Assembly: GCA_961205875.1 (NCBI GenBank)
Contig: OY540822.1
Span: 13,952,501-14,016,500, forward strand
Origin: Sialis fuliginosa
Taxonomy: Eukaryota > Arthropoda > Insecta > Megaloptera > Sialidae
Length of the DNA: 64,000 nt
Reading direction: 5' to 3'
Part shown: positions 12,801 to 24,290 of the stretch, piece after piece
Numbering within the stretch: position 1 is the first letter of the stretch
How the letters are laid out: the number at the start of each line of letters is the position of its first letter
The notes under the pieces: model-generated
What the model saw: only the letters and a program-made list of their open reading frames with translations
The model's database searches: none
What the model was told of the DNA's origin: nothing
Program-made: the position numbers and the translations under genes

Positions 12801-14354
12801 GAATATCAAGAAGTTGGTCTTATTGTTACCGATGTTAAAATGCCTCCGCCCCTGATAATACCTACAGATGATGGTTCTGATGAAGAGTATCAAGAAATAA
12901 GTGCCCAATCTAGAATAATTGCACCTATATCATATTTACCTAAAGCTCCATCTCCGTTTAGCTATAAAAAGTTACCTCCAATTCCAACTGAAGAATTGGA
13001 CGAAATGTCGGATGATATTTATTCGTTTATAAACCCAGAGGCTGAAGTAATAGAAGAAGAACCGTTATACGATGACATAGAAAAGGTAAAGAGTCAAGTA
13101 AATGAACTGATGAGTAAATCTGTAAGTAACCCACTTCCGGTTGAAGAATTTAAACAGAAAATAGGAAATGCGAAAATAATGAAACTTGCAAACGACGCAA
13201 AGAAGTTTCAATCTAAAGATAATTTTATTCCGCCGTTAGAAAATATATTTGCCAAGCAGTTTAATATAAGCACAGAGAAAATTAATGAAAAAGAGGGTCT
13301 AGAAAATGATGAAGAATTATATGATGATATAAGTAATGTGAAACAACTTATCAACAGTAATTTAAGTGCCGCCAGTATTGTACCTGCGATAATAGAAAAT
13401 GAATGTGAAAAGGAATTGGTTTATGATGATGTGCAAAGTCAAAATATGGAACAAACCGAAGAAATGTATGATGAAGTTAGTGCAAATGTTCAAGTTAATA
13501 AACTTATTAAAGAAGAAGAAGAAGTCTTGTATGATGACACAGCAGAAATATTACAGAAACCAAAAGAGAAAAGGCGATTTGGTTTACAGAGAAATAGTAG
13601 CAAATCAAATGTTCAGAAAACAAATATTAAGCCCCCCATAAGTAATCCGATTTTAGATTCCGCCACAGAGAAAAAATTAGAGGAAAAAACAGGAGGTGCT
13701 GAACATATAATAACGGAAGACTTACTTTATGACGATGTTAAAACGCCCCAAACTACCAAAAATACAGGACCGAAAAAATATCCACCGGAACCGCCGAAAC
13801 AGACGAAAAATAAAAGTTTCTTTTTACGAAAACAAGCGACTAATAAAAAATTACAAGATAACACCGATACGCTTAAATCAAATAAAATAAAAAATAAAAA
13901 AGTCATTCCACAAGAAACAAATACAGAAATAGAAGAAATGTATGACGATATTGACAATGTTTCTTTAAAAAATCAAACGAAGAATAAATCTTTCTTCACG
14001 AGGAATAACGAGAAAAAAAATACAAATAATAAGAAATCTGGAAAATCTAATAACTTAGCAGAAGAAAAAGAAGAAGAATTGCTTTACGATGACGTGCAAA
14101 GCAGTGTACTACAAGAACATATTAGATTGTTAGAAAATCAAAAAATCACCACCGAATCGAAAGAAGTAAAAATTACAACTTTCGCTTTATCGCAACGGCA
14201 AATTAACTCAGCAGGACTCGAATCAAAATACGATACTCATAGAACTGTAAAGCCTACGAGCATAAAACAGAATAGTTACAATTTATCAACTGCTCAAGCG
14301 AGTCAGTGTGAAAAAGTCGAACCCATAGTATTCAGATCATTCAAACCTAAATAA
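9829..14354 (+). CDS. SKAP-like adaptor: N-terminal helix, PH domain, long tyrosine-motif tail
   Basis: Exons 9829-9874, 11078-11227, 11372-11544, 12112-12339 and 12399-14354 join in phase to about 850 residues. The N-terminus (LLDIMDLLNDVCKFLKDILS) resembles the SKAP dimerisation helix. Residues about 124-222 form a PH domain ending FTASSLIDMEQWVEAI, close to the FTAAS...EEWV end of SKAP2. The last exon encodes five YQE/YHE/YQD motifs (Tyr251, 270, 304, 335, 363), one DDIYSF (407) and eight YDD/YDE motifs (423, 507, 541, 556, 577, 643, 714, 762). It also has polyproline runs and two TKNKSFF repeats. Vertebrate SKAP has one YDDV and one YEEL plus a C-terminal SH3, and dimerises and docks Src kinases and FYB/ADAP. 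No SH3 is encoded before the stop. The start is the first ATG of the frame; an upstream non-coding exon is possible. Confidence 0.78.
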
Positions 14355-14355
14355 T

Positions 14356-14361
14356 AAATAA
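14356..14361 (+). terminator. AATAAA directly after the SKAP-like stop codon
   Basis: An AATAAA hexamer follows the stop codon within a few bases, and further copies occur in the hAT element that begins at 14401. Either could direct 3' end formation. Position is the only evidence. Confidence 0.4.
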
Positions 14362-14400
14362 ATCACACAATGTGACTATTTCTGTCAATTCATTTTAAGT

Positions 14401-14830
14401 CAGCGATTCTCAACCTGTGGGGCGTGATAAAACTAAATGAGACGCGCGAGCATATCGAGAAAAAAATTATTAAAAAATGTATTTAATTTATTGAAAGAAA
14501 AGCAATAAAATACATTCTGACATAATAAAAAATAAAATACACGTTTACATTTACACTGATATAATACACTTACAAATAGGATTGTATCAGTACTGCACAA
14601 TGTATTTAATAATTAACTTATCAATATTAAATTAAAAAGAAGATTCACAATTACTAGTGACTCCCTTGGGCCTGTCTAAGTTTTTCGAAAGAAGGTTAGA
14701 ATATTAGAAATTGACACTCTAAGCTCTTTTTCTGTATTTAGCTGAGGTTTTCAGTGAACATTATTGTCTGAGGGGGGGGGGGATGAGAATTGTGATTGGG
14801 TCGCAAATACTGAAAGGTTGAGAAACGCTG
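14401..14830. mobile_element. Non-autonomous hAT element, 430 bp
   Basis: The ends are CAGCGATTCTCAACCT on the left and the matching AGGTTGAGAAACGCTG on the right. Perfect 8-bp duplications TTTTAAGT lie at 14393-14400 and 14831-14838. No transposase is encoded. A second copy in the opposite orientation is at 16861-17959. This copy lies 46 bp after the stop codon of the SKAP-like gene. Confidence 0.93.
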
Positions 14831-14842
14831 TTTTAAGTACAA

Positions 14843-14937
14843 TAATCTCTCCATTTACGCGGAAAAAGGTTGAAAAACACTCCATTTACGCGCTTTTTTT
14901 ATGGAACCAATTAACCGCGTAAATGGAAGGATTACTG
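14843..14937. mobile_element. Short palindromic MITE (TCCATTTACGCGG ends)
   Basis: The inverted ends read ATCTCTCCATTTACGCGG and CCGCGTAAATGGAAGGATTA, with an internal TGGAACCAATTAACCGCG block. Related copies of about 110 bp are at 15657-15766 and 36605-36720. Non-coding. Confidence 0.75.
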
Positions 14938-15303
14938 TATGTTTATTGATATGTGAACAGTCATTTTTGCTTCTGAATAACCCAATTTACTGTGATTTGT
15001 TTGTTAATATAATATAAATAATTATATCTAATTAACCGCCAATATTATGTATATTTTATTACTTTTTAATAAATTTTTTTACTGATATACACCATTATTA
15101 ATTTTTCCTCCATATCAATGAAAACAAACAATAATTTACATAAATGTTTCGAAATATTGATTAGATTGCAAGAAAAGTAAAACAAAAAAATAATTTTGCT
15201 GAATAAATAAAAAAAATTAACTGTCACACAAAAATGCACTGCAGTTGAATTTATATACCTAATTACTAAAAATAATCTGTAGTGAATAAAATGTATTTTG
15301 ATT

Positions 15304-18300
15304 ATGAATATTTTTGCACAAATATTAACAACGCTAACTTTATTTTTGTATTTAATACACGCCTATGAAATAGATTGTAATCACCGTAATATAACCCTAA
15401 TGGAGCACCAATGGAGATTATTTAAGGTAAGTTTATTAATGATTTAAATTTAATTCTATTTTTGAAATAAACACTTATTTTAGCACACGTATAACAAGAC
15501 GTATACTGGTTTAAAAGAAGCTCGAAAAAAACGAGCTTGGATTGAAAATTGTTTTAAAATAAGTAAACATAATATTGAAGCGAAATTAGGTTTGCATACA
15601 TACACTTTAAAAGCAAACCATATCTCAGACATGGTAAGTACATAATAAATACATACAGTAATATCTCCATTTACGCGGTTAATTGGTTCCACGAAAAAAA
15701 CACTTCATTAAGTTTTTCCAAACTTTTTCGTATAGGTGAATCCACGTAAATAGAGGTATTACTTAGTTCTAGATTACAATTGTTAATAATTGAATATGTG
15801 AGACGCTATTATTTGTATATTGAAAAAAAAAATTATTTGATGAAATTTATAGACATCAAGAAGTTATAATAGAGAAATGGTAAAACTTACGAAAAGTCGA
15901 AGGCGAAAATTACTGGTTAACGATATTGTTGGCCGAATTCATCATCAGGATTTACCACATCAGGTAAATTTCCCGCGGCTTCGGTCGCATTTATTTCAAA
16001 ATCAAAACATTTTCATATTTTTTACATATAAGAAAATATATAACAATTGAATTTTTCTTAATTAATACGTGTTTGACATAATTAATCAATATCAATTATG
16101 ATCTAATTTAATTACTTTCTTGTTATTTTTATATTTTTTTATTAAAAAATATCAATTTTTCCTTAATTATTAGACATAAAAACAGAGAAAGTTTTGTAAA
16201 AAATCGGTTTATAAAAATAAAATTATTGGTCACGTTCACAACTGACCAAAAACAATAAACAACGAGCTTTGATTGGTTGATTCATAGAATTTCTGGTGGA
16301 ATGTACCAGAAATTTAAAGAATGTCATTCTGAAGTGAGAAAGAAGTAACCAGAAAGAGATAAAAACTAGTGTTCTGGCAGAAACGCTGAACATGAAGTGA
16401 ACATAAAAGTTCTTTGGTTAGCCTAGTCACTTCCTTACACGTTACACGCTTAAAAAATGACATTCTTTTAATTTCTAGTACATTCCACCAGACATTCCAT
16501 GAATTAACCAATCAAAGCTCGTTGTTCCGTTTTTTGGATCAGTCGTGAATGCTCCCATTATTAACAGATCGACTGGAGAGAAAAGGGATTTATAACGCCA
16601 GCTTACAACCAAAAAGATTGTGGTTCATGTTACGCGTTTAGTGTAGCTAATGTCGTACAAGCCCAATACTTTAAAAAGCATAATAAACTGATACCTCTAA
16701 GCGAACAACAGCTGGTCGACTGTAGCACAAAAATGGGAAACTACGGCTGTGCCGGTGGGTCTTTAAGAAATACGTTACGTTACATAGAAAAAGTCGGAGG
16801 ACTCGAGCCCCAAACAAGTTACCCGTATATCGCCAAGGTAAGTACTAGAGCCCTGTAGAGCAGCGTTTCTCAACCTTTTTTTCATAGCGCCCCCCAACCA
16901 TACAATAATTTTATTAAAACATCCTTCGAAAAACTTTGCTCTGCAACAGTGACGTAGATAGGGGGGGGGGGGGGTCAAGGGGCTCAATCCCCCCCTATGA
17001 GTCTACTTCATAAGAAAACTCAGACATTTTTTTAAACTCTTCTAGTATAAACAAAATCAACTTTTTTTAAAATGCAATAGTTAGTACGAAAAGAGTCTAA
17101 TAGAATTTTATTTTCAGCTTTTTAGTCGGTTTTAAAAGGGCAAATTAATTTTTTTATATTTTTTATTATACATACATGAAATATACTGTATAATAAAGTA
17201 TAGTAATCATGAGATTTTAACGGAATTACACGTATTGAGGGTCCTTGAACAAAAAATATGAGATTAAATACTAATGTAAGTCATATCCCCCACCCCATCG
17301 CAAAAAGCTATCTTCGCCACTGCTCTGCAAGACAGCCCCAAGGGAGTCAAGTCAATTTAATATTGATAAGTTAATTATTAAATACATTGTGCAGTACTGA
17401 TACAATCCTATTTGTAAGTGTATTATATCAGTGTAAGTGTAAACGTGTATTTTATTTTGTATTATGTCAGAAATTGCTTTTCTTTCAGTAAATTAAATAC
17501 ATTTTTTAATAATATTTTTTCTCGATATGCTCGCGCCCTCCATTTAGTTTTATCACGCGCCCCACAGTGGTGTATTTACCGTAAGTGCCGCTCTGGGCAA
17601 AAAAAAAATTGCCGCCCCTCTACCAAGGGAAAATATAATTTATTTTTGATAGAAGTCAGAATTACTATATGAACTGAAAAGTGATAACTGTTTTTATAAG
17701 CGATGTAGAACAAAATATAATGTAAATTAAAAACTGGGGACCTTTTTTCTTTTTCTTTTTTTGGTCACGTCAATTAAAATTCCTAATTTTATTAAATAAA
17801 AGTTTGGATTACGTAATTTAAAACTTGAAGACCTATTTTTTTAAATATTCTGTATTAAACTAAAAGAAACTAAAGAATCTGCCGCCCCTCTCAGTCTACC
17901 GCCCTAGCCCATGGCCCCATGGTAAATACGCCACTGGCTCCACAGGTTGAGAATCGCTGCTGTAGAGAGTTAAAATTCTAATTTCAAAACTAAGCCCGCA
18001 TTTTTTTTGTAGCAATCGAAATGTAAATATAATTCGCATCGTTCTGTAGCTAACATATCTTCTTGGGCAATTTTACCAGCACGAGATGAACATGCTTTGA
18101 AAGTAGCTGTAGCTCAAATTGGACCTTTAGCTGTATCTATCAACGCCAGTCCACACACATTTCAACTATACCAGTAATTATAAAAATATATACTCTTTTA
18201 TGCGGTAGATACGTTTCACAGCAAATCATTTAAAAAAGATATTATTTATATTGTAAAATTAGGGATACGTTCCATAATTTTCTAAAACCAATTTAAATAG

Positions 18301-18840
18301 GCCGAAAATCGCGTAAAAAAAGTTTATGAAAATTCAGGAAAATAAAAATATATAAAAAAATAACTTTATTGAAAAGTTATAATATTTTTTCATCACAAAT
18401 TTTTATCTAATCAATTTTCGGGATACAAAGTAGCCTATGTTCTCCATCAGAATGCAAGCAAAAATTTCATGAAGATCGGTTCAGCGGGTTAACCATTAAA
18501 ATGTAACAGAGAGACACACTTTTGCATTTATTATATTAGTGTAGATGGTATGACCATTTCGCCCCTCGCTGGTTTTAATATTGCGGGGAGTCCCCCCCCC
18601 CTCCTCAAATTTACTGAATTAAATTAAAATTTGTTTTTCAGTTCAGGAGTTTACAGTGATCCTGCTTGTCCTTCGAGCAGCGTCAACCATGCGATGTTAT
18701 TAATAGGGTATACACACGACAGTTGGATTTTGAAAAATTGGTGGGGGGAACACTGGGGTGAAAACGGCTATATGCGTCTAAAGAGGCACAAAAATCAATG
18801 TGGAATAGCGAATTATGCAGCGTATGCAACATTAGATTAA
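15304..18840 (+). CDS. Papain-family cysteine protease (cathepsin L-like), secreted proenzyme
   Basis: Six exons (15304-15426, 15484-15633, 15853-15963, 16568-16837, 18013-18173, 18642-18840) join in phase to 337 residues, normal for cathepsin L. Residues 1-20 are a signal peptide ([13 protein letters not shown]). An I29 propeptide with an ERFNIN-like helix ([19 protein letters not shown]) follows. The mature domain starts near 129 with IDWREKG. The active-site residues are present: oxyanion Gln143, Cys149 in CGSCYAF, His288 in VNHAML and Asn304 in ILKNWWG; GCAGG and the disulfide cysteines are kept. It acts as an endopeptidase in the gut lumen, lysosome or secretions; which one cannot be read from sequence. 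The Trp normally following the catalytic Cys is Tyr, and KNSWG is KNWWG. Introns 2, 3 and 4 carry transposon insertions. Confidence 0.95.
15657..15766. mobile_element. Short palindromic MITE in protease intron 2
   Basis: Starts ACAGTAATATCTCCATTTAC and ends with a diverged inverted version (CACGTAAATAGAGGTATTAC). Same family as 14843-14937 and 36605-36720. It begins about 24 nt after the donor of protease exon 2. Confidence 0.75.
16230..16552. mobile_element. Foldback MITE in protease intron 3
   Basis: The two halves are inverted copies for roughly 100 bp each: AACGAGCTTTGATTGGTTGA on the left matches CCAATCAAAGCTCGTT on the right, and TCTGGTGGAATGTACCAGAA matches the CTAGTACATTCCACCAGA region. 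The element ends about 15 nt before the exon 4 acceptor. Non-coding. Confidence 0.8.
16947..17322. mobile_element. Nested hAT-like MITE, 376 bp, with G/C runs
   Basis: Left end CAGTGACGTAGATA, right end TATCTTCGCCACTG, flanked by perfect 8-bp duplications CTCTGCAA at 16939-16946 and 17323-17330. The middle shares sequence (AACAAAATCAACTTTTTT, then GCTTTTTAGTCGGTTTT) with the palindrome at 53421-53630. Confidence 0.92.
17565..17936. mobile_element. Second nested hAT-like MITE, 372 bp
   Basis: The ends CAGTGGTGTATTTACCGT and ATGGTAAATACGCCACTG are inverted repeats. The flanks GCGCCCCA and GCTCCA look like a decayed duplication. It contains GCCGCCCCTCT repeated near each end. It is inserted in the host hAT at 16861-17959. 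Confidence 0.85.
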
Positions 18841-20361
18841 GATATTTGTATGTTTTATAAAGAAATTAAATTTACTCACTCTAAATTTTCATTTTTTTTT
18901 TCAAATTATTTCTAGCAATTTTCATGTAGTATCTATTATGGAAGGATAAGAAAAATTAGTATTTTTGTTTAAAATATAGTCAAATTAAAAACATATACTG
19001 TGCTTCTGGGCAAAACTACTTTATTGAGATGTAGAAAAATTACATTGCAATTGTGGCAACTTTGTTATTATAGACATAGAGCATGGACTACGCATTCTAA
19101 AACAGTGAGAGAGAAATGTGGTGGTGTTTGGGATATATCTATCTCTTTTTCTAATAAGAATGAAATAGACACTTCTTTTTAAATAAGGACAAGTATATCC
19201 CAAACCATTTTCTATCTCTTTCTTTTGACACGTCTGTTTTCTCTAGGGAAATATGGTCACCCTAAGATAGATAGAAGAGTTAACATGTCTTACACCCAGA
19301 AGCCAAGTAATAGTTGATTGAAATAAAAACCAACACCTGAAAAACAATGATTACGAAAAAGGACAACACAGTTGACGTTATTTTATAATATTATTAATAC
19401 TTAATACAATACAAAGTGTAAAATTTATTAAAAAAGTAGGCATTTACAAGAAAAATCCCCCACTAATGCTGAAAATCACCAAAAAATGAAACAACCCTCA
19501 TTCAAATTGTTACGATTATTTTATTTATATTTCACCGAAAAACTAGCTCAATATAGATATTCAGTGGTGAACCAGCTTAAAGCACTTTTATTTATGTTAA
19601 GAGGATTCCGTCTTACTATATTTGTATTCAAATTGTATCACAAATTCAATACGGCATTCTAAATAGTAAATGGTGACTATTACGTTTTAGAAAAATACTT
19701 TTATTCTAAACTTGACAAAAACATTACACATTTTGATTATGTTTTAGTAGAATAATTTAGAACAAGTTATAATCTATAGAATACAAACATAGTACGATAT
19801 TTTTAACTTTACTTCACTGAGCATACGAATTCTTTATTATTTTATAATAAATCTTCATCGTGTTAAATTTATAGTAGACCATACACTTGAGGGGTTCAAT
19901 AAAAAGCCCAATATGGTAAAGTAAATTACTTTAGTGTCGTTCTACTTTATTATTTATATATACGTAGTGTTTTTGGTATTAAGATATGGATTTATTTATA
20001 TTCTAAACGATACTACTTTAAAAAATAAATATATTAAGTTCAAATAAATAATAAAATATTTAAGATACCTATATCTTATCAATAATAATAAAATAATATA
20101 TGACCATATATTAAATAACTATTTTCAAGTCAGAAATATTCAAAAGAATATTAAAATATTTGTAGTATAAAATAATTATTCAATATACGATATTCTGCAT
20201 TAAAATCTCTTTTAAATCAACCGTTTGCTCAGTGAAAATAATAATAATAATATATTTTGAAACTGTTGCACATATATATTAACGTAAAAATGATTATCCA
20301 AATTGATTAAAATAGAATTCACATTAAGCGATGCACACCTCTGCAATTGTCTTGGCTAAAT
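18841..20361. other. Convergent gap between the protease and CAP genes
   Basis: The two genes end toward each other here, so the 3' UTRs of both must lie in this interval. Near 19291-19309 there is a fragment (TTACACCCAGAAGCCAAG) of the inverted-repeat element at 62245-62377. On the minus strand an AATAAA is available near 19991-19996 for CAP. No other gene is supported. Confidence 0.55.
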
Positions 20362-23300
20362 CTAGCCTTTGTTCTCGATGATAGTAGTTTGCAGGCCTTT
20401 CTCGCTCACTGTGGTCTTATATTGCTCAGGTATTGGATATTCTGTATAATCTCCATCAGACTTCGGTATCATGACGTTCATTTCAGAAGATTTGGAAGAT
20501 ATGATTTCTACGTCCATTGAAGCTTTGCTCAAGTACATCTGACATCCATCAGTTTTGTCAATGGATATTGTTGGTACCTTACCAAGAACCTGAAATATTT
20601 AAATGTTTGGCTACCTTAAGTCTATATAATTAAATACAAATAATAATTTACTGACCTGCATTTGTACTGACTGGCAGTTAATGAATTCTACGGATGCAAC
20701 AAGACTATCAAATACAATTGATGTTTTCTTACAGGAATCCAACACGACTGAATTCAGTTTGCCTTTTACAGTTAGCGTAGAGTCTGTGCATTTGAACATG
20801 TAGATTACATTGTTCATCTCAACAGTGTCAATAAGCAAATTGCGGTTCCCTTTTTGATACTCCTACAATTAGTTAAAGATTGTTAAAAATCATGTTTTTT
20901 ATTAAGAATGTGATTTAGCGTACAATAAGCCATTTCTTGCCATCGCGACTGAACACTGGAGGTTTATCTACAGCGACTGGAGGTTTCACAGATGTTGTTC
21001 CCGCAGAAGTAGGAGTTTTAAATGGAGCTGGACCAGTGCGTAATGTTGGGTTTTTGTGCGTCTGCATATCGTCTGTTACTTTCTTTAAAGCTGTTCATGA
21101 AACAAAAATACATTACAAATGACACCTTGCGGTCAAAAACTACTCCACTTACATTTTGTTATATCCTCGCCTTGATTAATTTGCGCAAACAGTGCAGCTC
21201 GTTCATCATTAGAAGGATCACCAAGTGAAAGGTCATCTAAAGGTAGCATCGGTGGAGGTGGTGGCATACCTCCTGGAGGTGGAGGGGGAGGAGCAGTTCC
21301 TTTACCAGCCCAAATTAGACCGGTAGTATGATGTTGTTTCACAAACTGTTGTAATTCTGTCAGTGTTTGTACCCATGCCTTTACCCATTCTACGTGTGTT
21401 TTATCCTTTTCTTTCCACTCTTTCAATACACGATTTGTATAAAATTGTCCTGCATCATTCATTTCTTTCACGTAAGGAGCAGGAGCAGGGCTCTGTTTAA
21501 AAAATAATTATCAGTCAAGTGTCACATCAGTAATTAAAAAAATAAATTACCACTCCTATCAGGTTTCTTAAAGTTTTTCTAAACAAAGTTTCTACAGTCA
21601 TGATATAAAATATCAGAAAATCTATTTAAACAAATTATTCACAGATTTTTAAGAGAAATGGGCCAAAAGCTCAATTTTCTATGGGAAATATAACAAGTAA
21701 AAAATTTCAGCGATTTTTCCATAGACAAAAGTATCATATTATGTGTTAGTATCTATGGATATGGCGATTTCAGCAGCATGTCTTTTTGAAAATTCGCGTT
21801 AAAATTGGTGTTATGTGCTAATAAAAAATCATGTAAAAGTTAAAAAGTGTGTTACTACATATAAATATCAGTTATTAGTGATAATCATTCGAATATATGG
21901 ATAAATTCGAAGCCTAAAGGTAAATACAAGCAAATATTTAATTTATTGTCATCACCTGATTGTTTGTTTAAAATTTGTTTATAGGTAAACAATAATTATA
22001 TACAGAACCCTCTTATATTAAAATGAACTATTTTTCATTCGATAATTATGATAAGATTTTAAATTAAATTGCTTATTAATAAATTTATAATATTTACCAC
22101 TGTAACCCATCCTAGGGCAGGTATACTTTCACTGATCGCAGATAAATGATTGAAATAAGTTGATGTACGATTCTTTTCTCTTAGTTCTTGTATAGCACTT
22201 ATCTTTTGACTAGTTGGTTGCAAGAGGCTTATTTGTTGCGATTGTTCTGGTGCCTTACTTTGAGCAGCTATCGTTAAGTATTGTAATTGTGCTCTATAAA
22301 AAAAAAACAAAAAAACTGGTAGATCATATCTATCGTAAAAAGAAACAACACAATTAACAAAAAAACTGATATATCCACATTATCTACTATTTACAACACA
22401 ATTTTAAATAATTAATTGTATTCTGTCATTAATTTTCTTATTTTAAAATCAGTTTTTTCGTTCCTTAGTAACTATTTGAGTTACTAAGAGATTTGTTATT
22501 TTTTCAAACATTTCCGTAGTCACATTTGATCTTTAATAATAGGTATATTTTCTGAATTTTTATTTTAAAATATCAATATTTTTCATTATATTAATTGTTA
22601 CTTATTATATTTTAGCCTGACGATGATTCTGTGAATCGAAAGCTTGCGCGATTACTTTTTATAATAAATTTTTGATGTTTAAACAATTAATTTGTTTTTA
22701 TTTATTTATTTACACTTACTGGAAAGCTTCTTGAACAAGCCTTGCATGGTTTGCAACTTCACCGCCTATCTTCCCAGAAAGAGTACTGTAATTTGATAAC
22801 GGCCCATGTATAATATCTTTGAAAGCGTCTACACTCATTTCGATCACAGGTTCTGGTTCGTTTGTATCTGTACTGAATAGTGCTGGTGATAGTTTAGTTA
22901 TTAGAACTGTTGTTTTCTCAAGACGATCTGTTATAGTTTCTAATCGGACTATAAGTGATTCTAACTCGGTTGGAACTAAAATTTTTGATTGGTCAGTTGC
23001 TGAAACAAAATTTAATTATTAATTTTCAAAAAATAAAAATACTGCGTGAAATATAAATTTAATAAAAAAAAGTTTCTGGGCTACTTATCTCTAAGATAAT
23101 AAAGCAGCTAAATTATGTACCATCATTTTTTTGTATAAATAGTTTGTTATATTTTTGATAATGTAAGTTACTAAGTACATTTAATAAACAATAACTACAG
23201 TTAATAAAAAAAATCAAGAAGAATCACGAAATTTTTATTAGATTAATGTATGACATTGTTGCATTTCCTTTGAAATTTTTATAAATATTTAATAAAATTC

Positions 23301-24290
23301 TAGAATGCGTTATCTATGATTATATTTCGTTGCTTAAGTTCTAACAACACGTAAGTCAACTTTTAAAACAGTTTCGGGAGAGACAAAAAACAATTTATTA
23401 ATGTACTATAACTCGAAATATTATAATTTTTTCTTTCAGTTCTTGGTTACTCTAGACGCGTTTCAAATAGTTGACTTACGCGCAAAATTTGAATTTGTAA
23501 ATAAAAAGCGCAATTGATATAAAATATTTAAATCTTCGGTTTTATGACGATAATATACTCAATTACCATCGGCAGTAGGGTTAGCAACAACTACAGGGCC
23601 CATAGGGTTAAAATGTACATGGTATGGTTCTTGAGCTCTAGAACATGTCAAAACTTCAGAAAAAAATCTGTGTCGTCGTAATGCAACTTCATCTTTGCCA
23701 ACAGGAGTTGTAACACCTTCATCTTCATTTTTCCCTCCACCTTTGTCAAGGGTTGCTAAATCATCATCCTCATCTAGAGAAATACCCGCTGTTAATTTAG
23801 GGGCACTTGAAGAACTCCGTTTTGCCGGATGGGGGGTTTTCATGGTTTTTTCTGTTCTAGCAGGTACTTCGATAACTTCATCAGTAAATACTTCATCGTC
23901 ACTGTCAACTTCTATGTTTTGTATTTGTACATTTTCATCGTTATTTTGTGAGGAACTTTCTACCGGTTCGGGTACATTTTCTAGCGCGACTTTTTCGCCC
24001 TCAATATCATTTTTCTCCCCATTTCTAACGGTGTCATCTAACTGGACCGGTTCAGCAGATGCATTATTACAGGTTTCATGCTCTTCTTTCTGTTTGCAGT
24101 CGATAGAATCTTTTCTATTTATATCTTTCAGAGGTATTTCAATTTCTATATCTTTACGTATAACCACAGAAGGTTGTCTTGTAACGTTTATATCCGCATC
24201 TTCTACGGACGGTTTTTTAACAACCTCCTTTGCATTTTTATCAGCTATTTTGTCCTTATTCTTAGATCGACAACAACAATTTTTAAACAT
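20362..24290 (-). CDS. capt: Adenylyl cyclase-associated protein (CAP/capulet), long N-terminal form
   Basis: Seven exons (23567-24290, 22720-22999, 22098-22293, 21153-21492, 20924-21090, 20656-20862, 20362-20589) join in phase to about 713 residues. The core matches CAP1: the N-terminal helix ([16 protein letters not shown], about 254-269), the helical folded domain ending [15 protein letters not shown], then [18 protein letters not shown] and [12 protein letters not shown]. Polyproline (about 468-481), a WH2 segment beginning [18 protein letters not shown], and the C-terminal CARP beta domain (GKKWLIEYQKGN ... [19 protein letters not shown] ... SSEMNV) follow. CAP binds G-actin and cofilin and recycles actin monomers at the cortex. 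Exon 1 encodes 241 residues absent from vertebrate CAP1 (about 475 aa): an acidic, disordered stretch starting [10 protein letters not shown]. An alternative promoter giving a short form is plausible. Confidence 0.96.
22617..22642 (+). other. CTGACGATG...CGAAAG hammerhead-like motif in a CAP intron
   Basis: CTGACGATGATTC is followed by a 4-nt loop and AATCGAAAG, so GATT pairs with AATC between a CUGANGA-like and a GAAA block. The same arrangement occurs at 62290-62322. Hammerhead cores of this type are found in Penelope-like retroelements. One extra T after CUGANGA means a functional ribozyme is doubtful. Confidence 0.35.

Larger units (their letters stand above)
16861..17959. mobile_element. 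hAT element, second copy, interrupted by two further elements
   Basis: The ends are CAGCGTTTCTCAACCT and AGGTTGAGAATCGCTG, with a perfect 8-bp duplication CTGTAGAG at 16853-16860 and 17960-17967. The uninterrupted parts align to the inverted 430-bp copy at 14401-14830. The extra length comes from insertions at 16947-17322 and 17565-17936. It lies in intron 4 of the protease gene. Confidence 0.93.
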
